From positions 124,001 to 188,000 of the forward strand of contig MPNJ01000003.1 in assembly GCA_002238965.1 (NCBI GenBank): 64,000 nt of DNA, given 5' to 3'. Positions 56,279 through 64,000 of the stretch are shown in pieces. Below the pieces are notes generated by a model that made no database searches, was not told the DNA's origin, and saw only the letters and a list, made by a program, of their open reading frames with translations. Each line of letters opens with the position of its first letter. Positions within the stretch are counted from its first letter, which is position 1. This DNA comes from Nitrospinae bacterium bin107. GTDB taxonomy: Bacteria > UBA8248. The translations under genes and the position numbers were made by a program.

Positions 56279-57631
56279 TTATTGGCCGTCATCGGACTCC
56301 GAACCTGTGGATTCTTCATGAGTGCGAGCAGCTTCAATCAACATCTCGGCCCTCTTCGGGCCAATTCCAGGAACCTCGCACAATTCATCCGTCGATGCCG
56401 CACTAATCGCCGCAATTGAAGAAAACCCATTATCAGCCAAAAGCCGCGCCATTTTCTCACCGACAAGATCTAGTTCCACCAATTCACTGGAAGTGTCTCC
56501 ATCAACTTCAGCAGGCTGAATGCTCTCGTCTTGAGCTGCTTCACCCGCACCATTCTCTTCTCGCTCATCGCTCGAAAATGCCTGTTCGGCGATAATGCGT
56601 CGATACTCGCCCTCACCTTTCAGATCAATTTTCCAGCCCAGGAGTTTTGCCGCCAAGCGAACATTTTGGCCGCCTTTTCCGATCGCCAAAGATAGCTGAT
56701 CGTCAGGTACCAACACCTCCATTCGGCCTTCATCTTCAAATAAAGTAATATGCTGAATCTTCGCAGGACTGAGCGCATTTGCCGCATAGGTGCGTATGTC
56801 GTCACTCCAGGAGATGATGTCGATCTTCTCCCCCCTGAGTTCTTGAACTATCGATTGCACACGACTGCCTCTTGTCCCTACGCATGCACCTACGGGGTCA
56901 ATGTCTCGCTCATGGCTTACAACAGAAACTTTGGAGCGTCCGCTAGGCTCTCGGACGCAACCTTTTATTGCCACTATCCCGTCATAAATTTCGGGCACTT
57001 CCATCTCAAAAAGACGAATCAGCAAACCAGGATGCGTTCTACTGAGAACGATTTGTGGCCCCTTTGTTATCTCTCGCACCTCCATAATATAGGCGCGGAT
57101 ACGATCTCCACGTTTATAAACCTCTCTGAAAATTTGTTCCCGTCGAGGGAGGATCGCTTCTGTCCGCCCAATATCCACATAGATATTCCCGCGCTCTACT
57201 TGGGAGACAGACCCTGTAATCAAATCACCTTCACGTTCCTTGAACTCCTGGTAAATATTCGCACGCTCCGCCTCTCGTACGCGCTGTAATATCACTTGTT
57301 TCGCGATTTGTGCGGCTATTCTGCCCAGTCCTTCTGTTTCTACACCTTGCGAAAGAAAATCCCCAACCTGTATATCGGGGTTTTCTTTCCGCGCTTCATC
57401 CAAGAGGATCTCACTCTGGGGGTTCTGTATAATCCTGACGACTTCTTTCGCCGCCATGACGTCAATTTCACCCGTTTGTTCATCAAATGATACGTCTACA
57501 TTTTTACCCAAACCATATTGCTTCTTCGCAGCTGACGCCATCGCGACTTTCAGTGTGTCGAGTAGCACATCTTTGGAGACACCCCGCTCTCGTTCCAATT
57601 GTGTCAGGACAGCAATCAATTCTTGACTCAC
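56279..57631 (-). CDS. nusA: Transcription termination/antitermination factor NusA
   Basis: NusA binds RNA polymerase and RNA, favouring pausing and termination. The order is an N-terminal domain, an S1 domain (DLITGSVSQVERGNIYVDIG), two KH domains (DPVGACVGTRGSRVQSIVQE, LSLAIGKGGQNVRLAAKLLG) and a C-terminal helix-hairpin-helix region (LCEVPGIGPKRAEMLIEA). Length is 450 residues. It lies directly after rimP. Confidence 0.97.
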   Translation of the reverse strand: MSQELIAVLTQLERERGVSKDVLLDTLKVAMASAAKKQYGLGKNVDVSFDEQTGEIDVMAAKEVVRIIQNPQSEILLDEARKENPDIQVGDFLSQGVETEGLGRIAAQIAKQVILQRVREAERANIYQEFKEREGDLITGSVSQVERGNIYVDIGRTEAILPRREQIFREVYKRGDRIRAYIMEVREITKGPQIVLSRTHPGLLIRLFEMEVPEIYDGIVAIKGCVREPSGRSKVSVVSHERDIDPVGACVGTRGSRVQSIVQELRGEKIDIISWSDDIRTYAANALSPAKIQHITLFEDEGRMEVLVPDDQLSLAIGKGGQNVRLAAKLLGWKIDLKGEGEYRRIIAEQAFSSDEREENGAGEAAQDESIQPAEVDGDTSSELVELDLVGEKMARLLADNGFSSIAAISAASTDELCEVPGIGPKRAEMLIEAARTHEESTGSESDDGQ

Positions 57632-57664
57632 AAAACTACTCCTCTAAGATGGATTGAGTCGATT

Positions 57665-58162
57665 CTAATTCTTGTTCTTCAAACCTTGAAATTCCATTTC
57701 CCAATCCACATCCAAGTTCGCTTTTGCGATATCAGCCAGTGAAAATGATACCTTCTCCCCACTCTCGAAAAGTAGGCAAACAAAATTTTCCTCAACCTCA
57801 ACCAACTGACCTACAATTTTCCTCTTGCCCTTCAGCCTTCCTTTAAGTCGTATCCGCAATCTATGTCCGAGATAACGCTCATAATCCTGGATTTTCCGTA
57901 AAGGCCTCTCAATCCCGGGACTCGATACTTCAAGGCGATAAGATTTTTCAATGACGTCTTTCTCATCGAGACGTTCTCCGAGATTCCGGCTGACGACTAC
58001 ACAATCAGAGAGAAGAATACCTCCTGACTTTTCAATGTATACCCGAATTGCCAGTTGGCTGCGGTTACCGGTCAGTTCAATGTCAACCAATTCATACCCA
58101 AGGTCAGAAACTACTTCCTGGGTAATGGTCCAGATTTGATTTTCAACATCAATTGTCACCAT
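57665..58162 (-). CDS. rimP: Ribosome maturation factor RimP
   Basis: RimP acts in 30S maturation. The 165-residue protein has the family pattern GYELVDIELTGNRSQLAIRV, then DCVVVSRNLGERLDEKDVI and YRLEVSSPGIERPLRK. It is the first gene of the nusA-infB operon. A terminator-like hairpin at 58185-58210 lies in its leader. Confidence 0.95.
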   Translation of the reverse strand: MVTIDVENQIWTITQEVVSDLGYELVDIELTGNRSQLAIRVYIEKSGGILLSDCVVVSRNLGERLDEKDVIEKSYRLEVSSPGIERPLRKIQDYERYLGHRLRIRLKGRLKGKRKIVGQLVEVEENFVCLLFESGEKVSFSLADIAKANLDVDWEMEFQGLKNKN

Positions 58163-58184
58163 AAACTCAATTCTGAGTGTGAAT

Positions 58185-58210
58185 AAAAAAATGGGCCATC
58201 AATTGACCCA
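58185..58210 (-). terminator. Terminator-like hairpin in the rimP-nusA-infB leader (candidate attenuator)
   Basis: On the minus strand TGGGTC pairs with GGCCCA around a seven-base loop and is followed by seven T residues. It ends 23 bases before the rimP ATG. The upstream gene is divergent, so it cannot terminate another operon on this strand. It may let NusA limit its own operon. Confidence 0.55.
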
Positions 58211-58300
58211 CTTACTCAACAGTCAAAATCATCGATACTTTAATCGCCATTAAAGCAAAGCGCAAGTGTAATAACTTCTTTGTATTACATGAGGTAATTC

Positions 58301-58410
58301 TTGCTCGAAGAAATGGGGCGTGTTAAATTCTGCCGAATTAAGCGAATATACTATTCTGAAACATAACGAACGGCGAATCATCTTTGCATTTTGTTCGAAG
58401 AAACGCCGCG
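58301..58410. promoter_or_regulatory. Divergent promoter region with a 20-base direct repeat
   Basis: The 20-base stretches at 58301-58320 and 58391-58410 match at 16 positions, sharing TCGAAGAAA, and are spaced exactly 90 bases apart in the 314-base gap between rimP and the E1 alpha gene. They may be binding sites of a regulator of the dehydrogenase operon. Confidence 0.4.
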
Positions 58411-58476
58411 GGTTGCCTTGCCCAAAGATAGAGTTGTCTCCTGGTTAGGCAAATTCATTAGAGAAGAGTTAAATCC

Positions 58477-59448
58477 ATGATTCGATTAACCAAAGTCAAG
58501 TCTCTGTGGATTTACGAAACGATGGTCCGCATTCGAAGGTTCGAGGAGCGTTCCATTGAACTATTCCAGGCAGGGGAATTGCCGGGTTTTCTCCATGCCT
58601 ACATCGGCGAAGAAGCCGTCGCCGCCGGGGTGTGTGCTCACCTAACCCCTAAAGACCAGATCACATCTACACACCGCGGCCATGGGCACATGATTGCCAA
58701 GGGGCTCGAATACAAGGGCATGTTCGCCGAGTTGTACGCTCGTGCGACCGGTTATTGCAAAGGGAAAGGAGGCTCCATGCACATCGCCGACCAGGACTTG
58801 GGTGCACTGGGTGCGAATGGCATTGTGGGCGGAGGAATCCCTATTGCTACGGGAGCCGCTTTGGGGCTTCAGTTGAAGGGTGAAAAACATGTCGCCGTCA
58901 GTTTTTTTGGCGACGGGGCCAGCAATGAAGGCGCTTTCCATGAAGGTATCAACATCGCTGCTACCTGGAAGCTGCCTGCCGTATTTGTGTGCGAGAACAA
59001 CGGATTTGCCGAAAGCACGCCTCGCGCCACCCACCAGGCGGTTCAGGACATCGCGGATCGAGCAAAGGCTTACGGTATGCCCGGTATTGTTGTCGATGGT
59101 ATGGACCCTCAAGCCGTATACGAAGTGGCAGGTGAAGCGATTGCGCGCGCACGCAAAGGGCGAGGACCTACGCTGATCGAAGCGAAAACAATGCGTTTCC
59201 TGGGCCATTACGTGGGCGACCCGGGCACCGCTTACGGACATGACAAAGAGGTGGGCAAGTGGCTCAAGCGTGACCCGCTCATCACATTTGCCGAAACACT
59301 CAAGCAGAAAAAATGGCTGAGCAAAAAAAGTATCGAAGCCATCCATGCGATCGTGAACAATGAGATGGAAGAGGCCATCGAATTCGCCCGGAAAAGCCCG
59401 GAACCCGATCTTGATGACGCCATGACCGACATCTACGCATCCGTTTAG
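58477..59448 (+). CDS. 2-oxoacid (pyruvate/acetoin-type) dehydrogenase E1 alpha subunit
   Basis: This subunit binds ThDP and decarboxylates the substrate. It has ITSTHRGHGHMIAKG, GKGGSMHIAD and the ThDP motif GDGASNEGAFHEGIN ... ENN. Length is 323 residues, as in AcoA/PdhA-type heterotetrameric E1. The substrate (pyruvate or acetoin) is not decided by the sequence I can see. E1 beta starts 11 bases downstream. Confidence 0.92.
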   Translation: MIRLTKVKSLWIYETMVRIRRFEERSIELFQAGELPGFLHAYIGEEAVAAGVCAHLTPKDQITSTHRGHGHMIAKGLEYKGMFAELYARATGYCKGKGGSMHIADQDLGALGANGIVGGGIPIATGAALGLQLKGEKHVAVSFFGDGASNEGAFHEGINIAATWKLPAVFVCENNGFAESTPRATHQAVQDIADRAKAYGMPGIVVDGMDPQAVYEVAGEAIARARKGRGPTLIEAKTMRFLGHYVGDPGTAYGHDKEVGKWLKRDPLITFAETLKQKKWLSKKSIEAIHAIVNNEMEEAIEFARKSPEPDLDDAMTDIYASV

Positions 59449-59458
59449 GAAAAGGGAA

Positions 59459-60439
59459 ATGCGCGAGATATTATACCGAGAAGCCATCATCGAGGCCATG
59501 GATGAGGAAATGGCGAGGGATGATTCGGTTTTCCTGCTCGGAGAGGATATTGCCGAATTCGGCGGCTCATACAAGACGACAGTGGGGCTATTGAGCAAAT
59601 ATGGCGCTGAGAGGGTGAGGAATACTCCCATCTCGGAGCAAGGAATCATCGGCGCCGCCCTTGGGGCTGCGCTCGTCGGCATGCGGCCTGTGGCGGAGTT
59701 GATGTATATCGATTTTTCCGCTGTCGCCATGGATCAAATCGTCAACCAGGTCGCCAAGGTGCGCTACATGTTCGGCGGAAAGGCGAATACCTCGCTCGTC
59801 ATCAGAACCCAAGGCGGCGCGGGACGCAGCTCCGCCGCCCAGCACGCGCAAAGCCTGGAGGCGTGGTTCGTTCACGTGCCTGGCCTCAAAGTGGTCATGC
59901 CCTCCAGCGCGCGTGACGCCAAAGGCCTTTTGAAAGCGGCCATCAGGGATGACGACCCGGTATTTTTCATCGAACACAAACTCCTTTATCTGGAAAGAGG
60001 TATTGTTCCCGAGGAAGAGGAAGTGATCCCCATCGGCGTCGCTGAGGTGAAAAAAGAGGGAAAAGACCTCACGATTGTCGCTACCTCCTCCATGGTCGGA
60101 AAATCACTTGTTGCGGCGGAGGAACTTGAAAAAGAAGGAGTACGCTGCGAGGTCATCGACCCCAGAACGCTTTTCCCATTGGATACGGAGACAATTCTCG
60201 CCTCTGTCCGCAAAACGGGCCGGCTCCTCATCACACATGAGGCGGTGCAGCGTTGCGGCTGGGGGGCGGAAATCGCCGCCCTGGCCGCAAAAGAAGCTTT
60301 TGATTACCTGGACGCGCCCATTGAACGCGTCTGCGCCAAGGAAACACCGGTGCCTTTTTCGCCCAAACTCGAATCCTATGTCATACCCGACAAAGATGAC
60401 GTAATCGCCGGGGTTCGTGGTATGTTAGAGACTGTATAA
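59459..60439 (+). CDS. 2-oxoacid dehydrogenase E1 beta subunit
   Basis: The protein is the partner of E1 alpha. It starts REILYREAIIEAMDEEMARD and has GEDIAEFGGSYKTT, NTPISEQGIIGAALGAAL, RTQGGAGRSSAAQHAQSLEA and the C-terminal transketolase domain with EVIDPRTLFPLD. Length is 326 residues, normal. It lies between E1 alpha and E2. Confidence 0.94.
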   Translation: MREILYREAIIEAMDEEMARDDSVFLLGEDIAEFGGSYKTTVGLLSKYGAERVRNTPISEQGIIGAALGAALVGMRPVAELMYIDFSAVAMDQIVNQVAKVRYMFGGKANTSLVIRTQGGAGRSSAAQHAQSLEAWFVHVPGLKVVMPSSARDAKGLLKAAIRDDDPVFFIEHKLLYLERGIVPEEEEVIPIGVAEVKKEGKDLTIVATSSMVGKSLVAAEELEKEGVRCEVIDPRTLFPLDTETILASVRKTGRLLITHEAVQRCGWGAEIAALAAKEAFDYLDAPIERVCAKETPVPFSPKLESYVIPDKDDVIAGVRGMLETV

Positions 60440-60475
60440 CTTCAAAACACATCCAATTCTTAGGAGCAAAGATTC

Positions 60476-61726
60476 ATGGCCACTCCCCTCCCGATGCCTA
60501 AACTCGGCCTCACCATGGAAGAAGGAACTATCCTCAAGTGGCGTAAGGACGAGGGTGAAGCGGTCGAAAAGGGCGAGATCATCCTCGACATCCAGACCGA
60601 CAAGGTCGAATACGAGGTCGAATCGCCGGACGGCGGCCTCCTGCTCAAAACACTGGCGGGAGAAGGCGACGTCGTTCCCTGCGGGACGGACATTGCCGTT
60701 ATCGGCGAGGCGGGAGAGGATACCAGCAGCTTTGGAAGCGCTCCTGCAAAGGCTTCTGCAGAGACCGAACCCGAGGCGCCGGAAGCGCCCACGACGCCAA
60801 CGCCCGCACTTGCGCCAACCCCTGCTCCGCCAGCATCTATGGCAGCTCAACCCGCGCCCACGGGCCGAATTTTCGCCAGTCCGGCCGCCAGGCGCGTGGC
60901 CCGCGAACTCGGAATCGACTACCGCGCGCTCAAAGGCTCAGGCCCCGGCGGGAGAATCGTACAGGCCGACGTAAGAGCGGCAGCGGCATCTGGCCTTCCC
61001 GCTGCACCAGTCGCCGCTGCGAGCGGCCCTGCGGCCGTGGCGGGTTCAACACCCGTGGCCGGGATGCGAAAAATCATTGCCGATCGCATGCTCTCGAGTT
61101 GGTCCCAGGTGCCGCGCATCACCATGCAGGCCGAGGTGGACCTCACGAACCTCCTCGCCGTGCGCGAGGCCAGCCGCCAGGCGTGGGAAAACGACCTCGG
61201 CGTCAAGGTGTCCATCAACGATCTCATCCTCTTCTACACCGCCCGCGCCGTACGTCGCTGTCCGGCCGTGAATGTTCGCCTCGGCGATAACGCTCTGGAA
61301 CAAATGCAGGACGTGAACATCGGCGTGGCCGTCGCCGTCGAGCAGGGGCTGATGGTGCCCGTCATACGGGGCGCAGATCAGAAATCCATCGACGCCATCT
61401 CGCGCGAGTCGCGAGCGCTGGCCGAAGCGGCCCGCGCGGGCGCGCTGGGGCTGGATGCGCTGGAAGGCGGCACTTTCACGGTCTCGAATCTGGGAGCGTA
61501 CGGGGTCGACCATTTCAGCGCCATCATCAACCACCCCGAATCCGCCATCCTCTCGGTCGGCGCGGCGCGAGAGCGCGCCGTGGCTCGAAACGGCGAGGTC
61601 GTGGCCCGGACGACGGCCTTCGTCGGCATCAACGCCGACCACCGACTGGTGGACGGTGCGCCGGCGGCCGAGTTCCTCTCCACGCTCAAGGAGATGCTCG
61701 AGCATCCCAAGGTGATGCCCGCATAA
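60476..61726 (+). CDS. Dihydrolipoamide acyltransferase (E2)
   Basis: E2 carries the acyl group on lipoyl-lysine. One lipoyl domain contains the modified lysine in IQTDKVEYEVES (about residue 43). An Ala/Pro linker and an E3-binding domain (FASPAARRVARELGID) follow, and the catalytic core ends with ADHRLVDGAPAAEFL. Length is 416 residues. LipA, encoded at 13.3-14.3 kb, would supply the lipoyl group. No E3 (lipoamide dehydrogenase) gene is in the window. Confidence 0.93.
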   Translation: MATPLPMPKLGLTMEEGTILKWRKDEGEAVEKGEIILDIQTDKVEYEVESPDGGLLLKTLAGEGDVVPCGTDIAVIGEAGEDTSSFGSAPAKASAETEPEAPEAPTTPTPALAPTPAPPASMAAQPAPTGRIFASPAARRVARELGIDYRALKGSGPGGRIVQADVRAAAASGLPAAPVAAASGPAAVAGSTPVAGMRKIIADRMLSSWSQVPRITMQAEVDLTNLLAVREASRQAWENDLGVKVSINDLILFYTARAVRRCPAVNVRLGDNALEQMQDVNIGVAVAVEQGLMVPVIRGADQKSIDAISRESRALAEAARAGALGLDALEGGTFTVSNLGAYGVDHFSAIINHPESAILSVGAARERAVARNGEVVARTTAFVGINADHRLVDGAPAAEFLSTLKEMLEHPKVMPA

Positions 61727-62350
61727 ACGGCATCCCTTTTTATTTCCGAATCTTACAACGGTTTATTCAACCAGTTTATATTTTTATTTAATTACCGGAA
61801 AACCCCGTGAATTTATCTATATTTCTCGAATTGTTCGGGAATTCCCTGACGGTCCGTCCCGGGATCGATTTCGGTTCGCCGAGCCGGGGAGAAGAAGAAC
61901 CTCCTGGCTGAAGATTTGCTGTTGTTCCGATCCGAATCTGAATCGTCCTTTCCATTTTCTCCCCTGCTCTCATCCACGAGAACACTCACGTTCGCGCGCG
62001 GGATTCTCGCCCATCCCGACGAAAAACCGCCGGCGGCAAATGCGGGCAAATACGCGCCCGACGACGAGCCATGCGAAGTGAGAATTCGTGAACATTCGGA
62101 GGCGTGGGCTCAGCACATTAGATTTGCATCGGCTGACGATCGAGAGCTCTCCTTTTCGCAGGGCTCGCGGACAGGCATTGTCTCCTTTTTGGCCTGAGCA
62201 ATCCCACCCTCGGCAGCCGAAATTCACCCCGTTTACCTCTCCTCGCCTCGTGTTGTATGATGAATTGCGTTGTGGCGCGCGTCTTGGGGCCGCCCATGAT
62301 TCGAGAATATCCCGCCCCCCGGAGAGCCCGGGTCAATCAGGAGACTGGCA
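61727..62350. other. Gene-free gap with repeats
   Basis: The first 100 bases after E2 are AT-rich with no clear terminator. ACCCCGTGAATTTATCT (61802-61818) is the reverse of the unit at 43466-43482, and GCAAATGCGGGCAAATACGC (62036) matches the units at 43546 and 43654. A 93-residue open frame at 61916-62197 has no recognisable features and I do not call it. The promoter of the ACT gene must lie near 62250-62340. Confidence 0.5.
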
Positions 62351-62761
62351 ATGGCCGAGACAGTTCGGGAAGTACCCTACTACTACATCAACGCTTCGAA
62401 CAAACCGGGAGAGGGCGCCGCCCTCGCCGAGCTTTTCAAGGACGCGGGCGTCAGCCTGCTGGCGATGCACGCCTTCCCCTCGCGCAGGCGGGTCCAGGTC
62501 GACTTCGTTCCCGAGGACGCGCGGGCATTCACCTCCTTCGCGCGCAAGGCGAAGCTCAAGCTAAGCCCCCGGAAAAAGGCCTTTCTCGTCGAGGGCACGG
62601 ACCGCACCGGGGCGCTCGTGCCGGTTTTCACCAAACTCGCCGAGGCAGACATCAACATCACCGCTATCACGGCCATCGCCGCGGGCAAAAAGCGCTACGG
62701 CGCCATCTTGTGGGTGAATCCCAAGGACCAGCGCAGGGCCAAGCGAGCGCTGGGGGCGTAA
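62351..62761 (+). CDS. Tandem ACT-domain protein
   Basis: The 136-residue protein consists of two ACT-like halves, starting YYYINASNKPGEGAALAELF and FLVEGTDRTGALVPVFTKLA. ACT domains bind amino acids; without a catalytic domain it is probably a small regulatory protein. AGGAG lies ahead of the ATG. It is a single gene. Confidence 0.8.
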   Translation: MAETVREVPYYYINASNKPGEGAALAELFKDAGVSLLAMHAFPSRRRVQVDFVPEDARAFTSFARKAKLKLSPRKKAFLVEGTDRTGALVPVFTKLAEADINITAITAIAAGKKRYGAILWVNPKDQRRAKRALGA

Positions 62762-62793
62762 ACCCGACCGAGGAGGGAGGGTACCGGAACTCC

Positions 62794-62852
62794 GTAGGGA
62801 CAACCCCCTGTGGTTGTCCTCCGTCAGGACAGGCGCGGGGGCCTGTCCCTAC
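62794..62852. repeat. Two-hairpin palindromic repeat closed by an outer stem
   Basis: GTAGGGACA and TGTCCCTAC close the unit; inside are two perfect hairpins, GGACAACC/GGTTGTCC and GGACAGGC/GCCTGTCC. A short T run follows on the plus strand, so it may also terminate the ACT gene. Related single hairpins are at 39781-39806 and 63458-63481. Confidence 0.65.
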
Positions 62853-62886
62853 GTTGTTTTTGCGGATTGAACGATACGCCTGACTC

Positions 62887-63360
62887 TCACCCCTGCCCCA
62901 ACGCCAATTCCATGAACACCACACCCTCCACAGGGGTTTTGTCGTAAGGGACGATTTCCCTGAAGCCCATGGAGCGGTAAAGAGCGATGGCCTCGCGCAT
63001 GGCGGGCAGCGTATGGAGCCGCACCGAGGCGTAGCCCATCTCCTTTGCCGCACGAACTATTTCCTCCGCGCACTTTCTTCCCAGCCCCCGTCTCCTGAAA
63101 CCGGGCCGCACATAGAGACGCTTCATCTCACAGGTTTTTCCGCCTGAATCCACAAGGGCGACGCAACCGGCGGTCTCCTCCTCCACGCGGAGCAAGAGAA
63201 ATCGCCCGCCAGGCGGACCGTACATCCGCTCGAGGCTTTCGAGTTCTTCGGGAAAACCCTGAAAACACAGGTCGACTCCGAGATCGGCCTCGTACTCGCG
63301 CAGCAAGTCTGCAGCCAAGCGGTAGTCTTCTTTCGTCTGTGCGATAATGAATTCGGGCAT
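62887..63360 (-). CDS. GNAT family N-acetyltransferase
   Basis: The 157-residue single GNAT domain has MKRLYVRPGFRRRGLGRKCAEEIV, the acetyl-CoA loop, and ALYRSMGFREIVPY near the end. Substrate unknown. It stands alone between repeat-rich gaps. Confidence 0.88.
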   Translation of the reverse strand: MPEFIIAQTKEDYRLAADLLREYEADLGVDLCFQGFPEELESLERMYGPPGGRFLLLRVEEETAGCVALVDSGGKTCEMKRLYVRPGFRRRGLGRKCAEEIVRAAKEMGYASVRLHTLPAMREAIALYRSMGFREIVPYDKTPVEGVVFMELALGQG

Positions 63361-63872
63361 TCTATGACTGCCTCCTTATACTCCCATCCTACAGTGAGCG
63401 GGGCGGTTCGTGAATCATCCTGAGAACGGCGCAGGAGCATTAGCCCAAAATATGTAGCGGACAAGCCCCTGCACCTGTCCGAGGGCGCGACCTGCCCAGT
63501 TCGCAGGGGGTGACCCATTTATACCTTCGCTTCTTTGCCTTTGTTCGTCATTCCGGCGAATGCCGGAATCCAGAACCGATGAGAGGAATAACCAACGGCA
63601 ATTCCATCCCTTCATATAACTCGGACAAGACACAAAAGAGCAAAAAACAAAATCTCTGGATTCCGGCATTCACCGGGATTACGGCGGTAAAACCTGATTC
63701 TTATTTCTGAAGAATCGCCACTCCCCGGTCGCGTCGAACACTCATCCATCAATCGCGTTTGACCCCTTGCGCGTCACACTTTCGGGAACGATATTGAATC
63801 ACATAGGCGGTCGTTTACTCCTGGCCGCTGACGAGATATGGCGTAGATGACCGCAGATGCGGAGGTCACGCC
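63361..63872. repeat. Gene-free gap with an inverted-repeat element at 63547-63682
   Basis: 63547-63572 (GTCATTCCGGCGAATGCCGG...) and 63657-63682 are inverted copies of the ATTCCGGC unit, enclosing 84 bases, the same layout as 34077-34212. A hairpin CGGACA...TGTCCG lies at 63458-63481. No gene is seen; the promoter of the edge gene should lie near 63800. Confidence 0.6.
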
Positions 63873-64000
63873 ATGAAAAAAACCTTTCTCCTCGGTTGCT
63901 TCTTCCTCACCTGGCTCGCATCCGGAGCTCTCTTCCCGTCCGCTGATGGCGCGATGCCCATCATCGGCGAGGCGCAGGCGCACAAGTTCATGAAGAAAGT
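63873..64000 (+). CDS. Start of a secreted protein, cut by the right edge
   Basis: The visible 42 residues begin MKKTFLLGCFFLTWLASG and look like a signal peptide with a cleavage site near SADGA, followed by MPIIGEAQAHKFMKK. GGAGG lies eight bases before the ATG. The family cannot be recognised from this fragment. Confidence 0.7.
   Translation, partial: MKKTFLLGCFFLTWLASGALFPSADGAMPIIGEAQAHKFMKK

Noticed and set aside
61916-62197. Possible 93-residue gene in the gap after E2
   Set aside because: No Shine-Dalgarno, no recognisable domain, and it includes the repeat unit found at 43.5 kb.

Overview
This is a 64 kb bacterial chromosome segment made almost entirely of housekeeping genes. Most of it is GC-rich (one sampled line near 28.4 kb is about 65% GC). 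The block from about 49 to 58 kb is clearly AT-richer (sampled lines 35-45% GC). Near-consensus sigma70 promoters, good Shine-Dalgarno sites and frequent TTG/GTG starts are visible. The order lysC / apgM-like / hom / aminotransferase and the order pnp-rpsO-truB-rbfA-DUF503-infB-ylxR-nusA-rimP suggest a deltaproteobacteria-grade lineage (for example Nitrospinota or Tectomicrobia type). That placement is inference: there is no rRNA here and I cannot place the organism precisely. No tRNA, rRNA or CRISPR array was seen.

Left part, 1-23 kb, nearly all minus strand. A long run reads lipA, aminotransferase, hom, an apgM-family protein in the slot of the proposed homoserine kinase, lysC, glyQ, glyS, ppdK, ribD, ribE and ribB (cut by the left edge). 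A strong promoter lies just before lipA. Then come a SPOR-domain protein with argS, recO diverging from rpsU, era with aspS, an MFS transporter and an aldo/keto reductase.

Middle part, 23-49 kb, accessory and mosaic. It holds comEC with a degenerate metallo-beta-lactamase domain, a ThDP enzyme, a sirtuin next to hisS, a tandem GNAT protein with fxsA, a HigBA-type toxin-antitoxin pair, an MDR dehydrogenase, an OsmC protein, a GIY-YIG protein and a CoxG-like protein. At 35.5-37.8 kb a three-gene run includes a DsbA/FrnE-like oxidoreductase whose first active-site cysteine codon is an in-frame TGA. A stem-loop of the right size and spacing for a bacterial SECIS follows it, so the gene probably encodes a selenoprotein. 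Its upstream neighbour belongs to a family once named 'rSAM/selenodomain-associated transferase 1'. After this come a cyclic amidohydrolase, an McrBC restriction system, ada, a secreted YtcJ-like amidohydrolase, a bicupin and a Gfo/Idh/MocA oxidoreductase. The intergenic gaps here carry short structured repeats, including three elements with related GTTGTTGAAAAACCC-type inverted ends.

Right part, 49-64 kb. The low-GC translation/RNA operon rimP-nusA-ylxR-infB-DUF503-rbfA-truB-rpsO-pnp runs on the minus strand and has a terminator-like hairpin in its leader. It diverges from a 2-oxoacid dehydrogenase operon (E1 alpha, E1 beta, E2). A tandem ACT protein, a GNAT protein, repeat-rich gaps and the start of a secreted protein at the right edge close the window.
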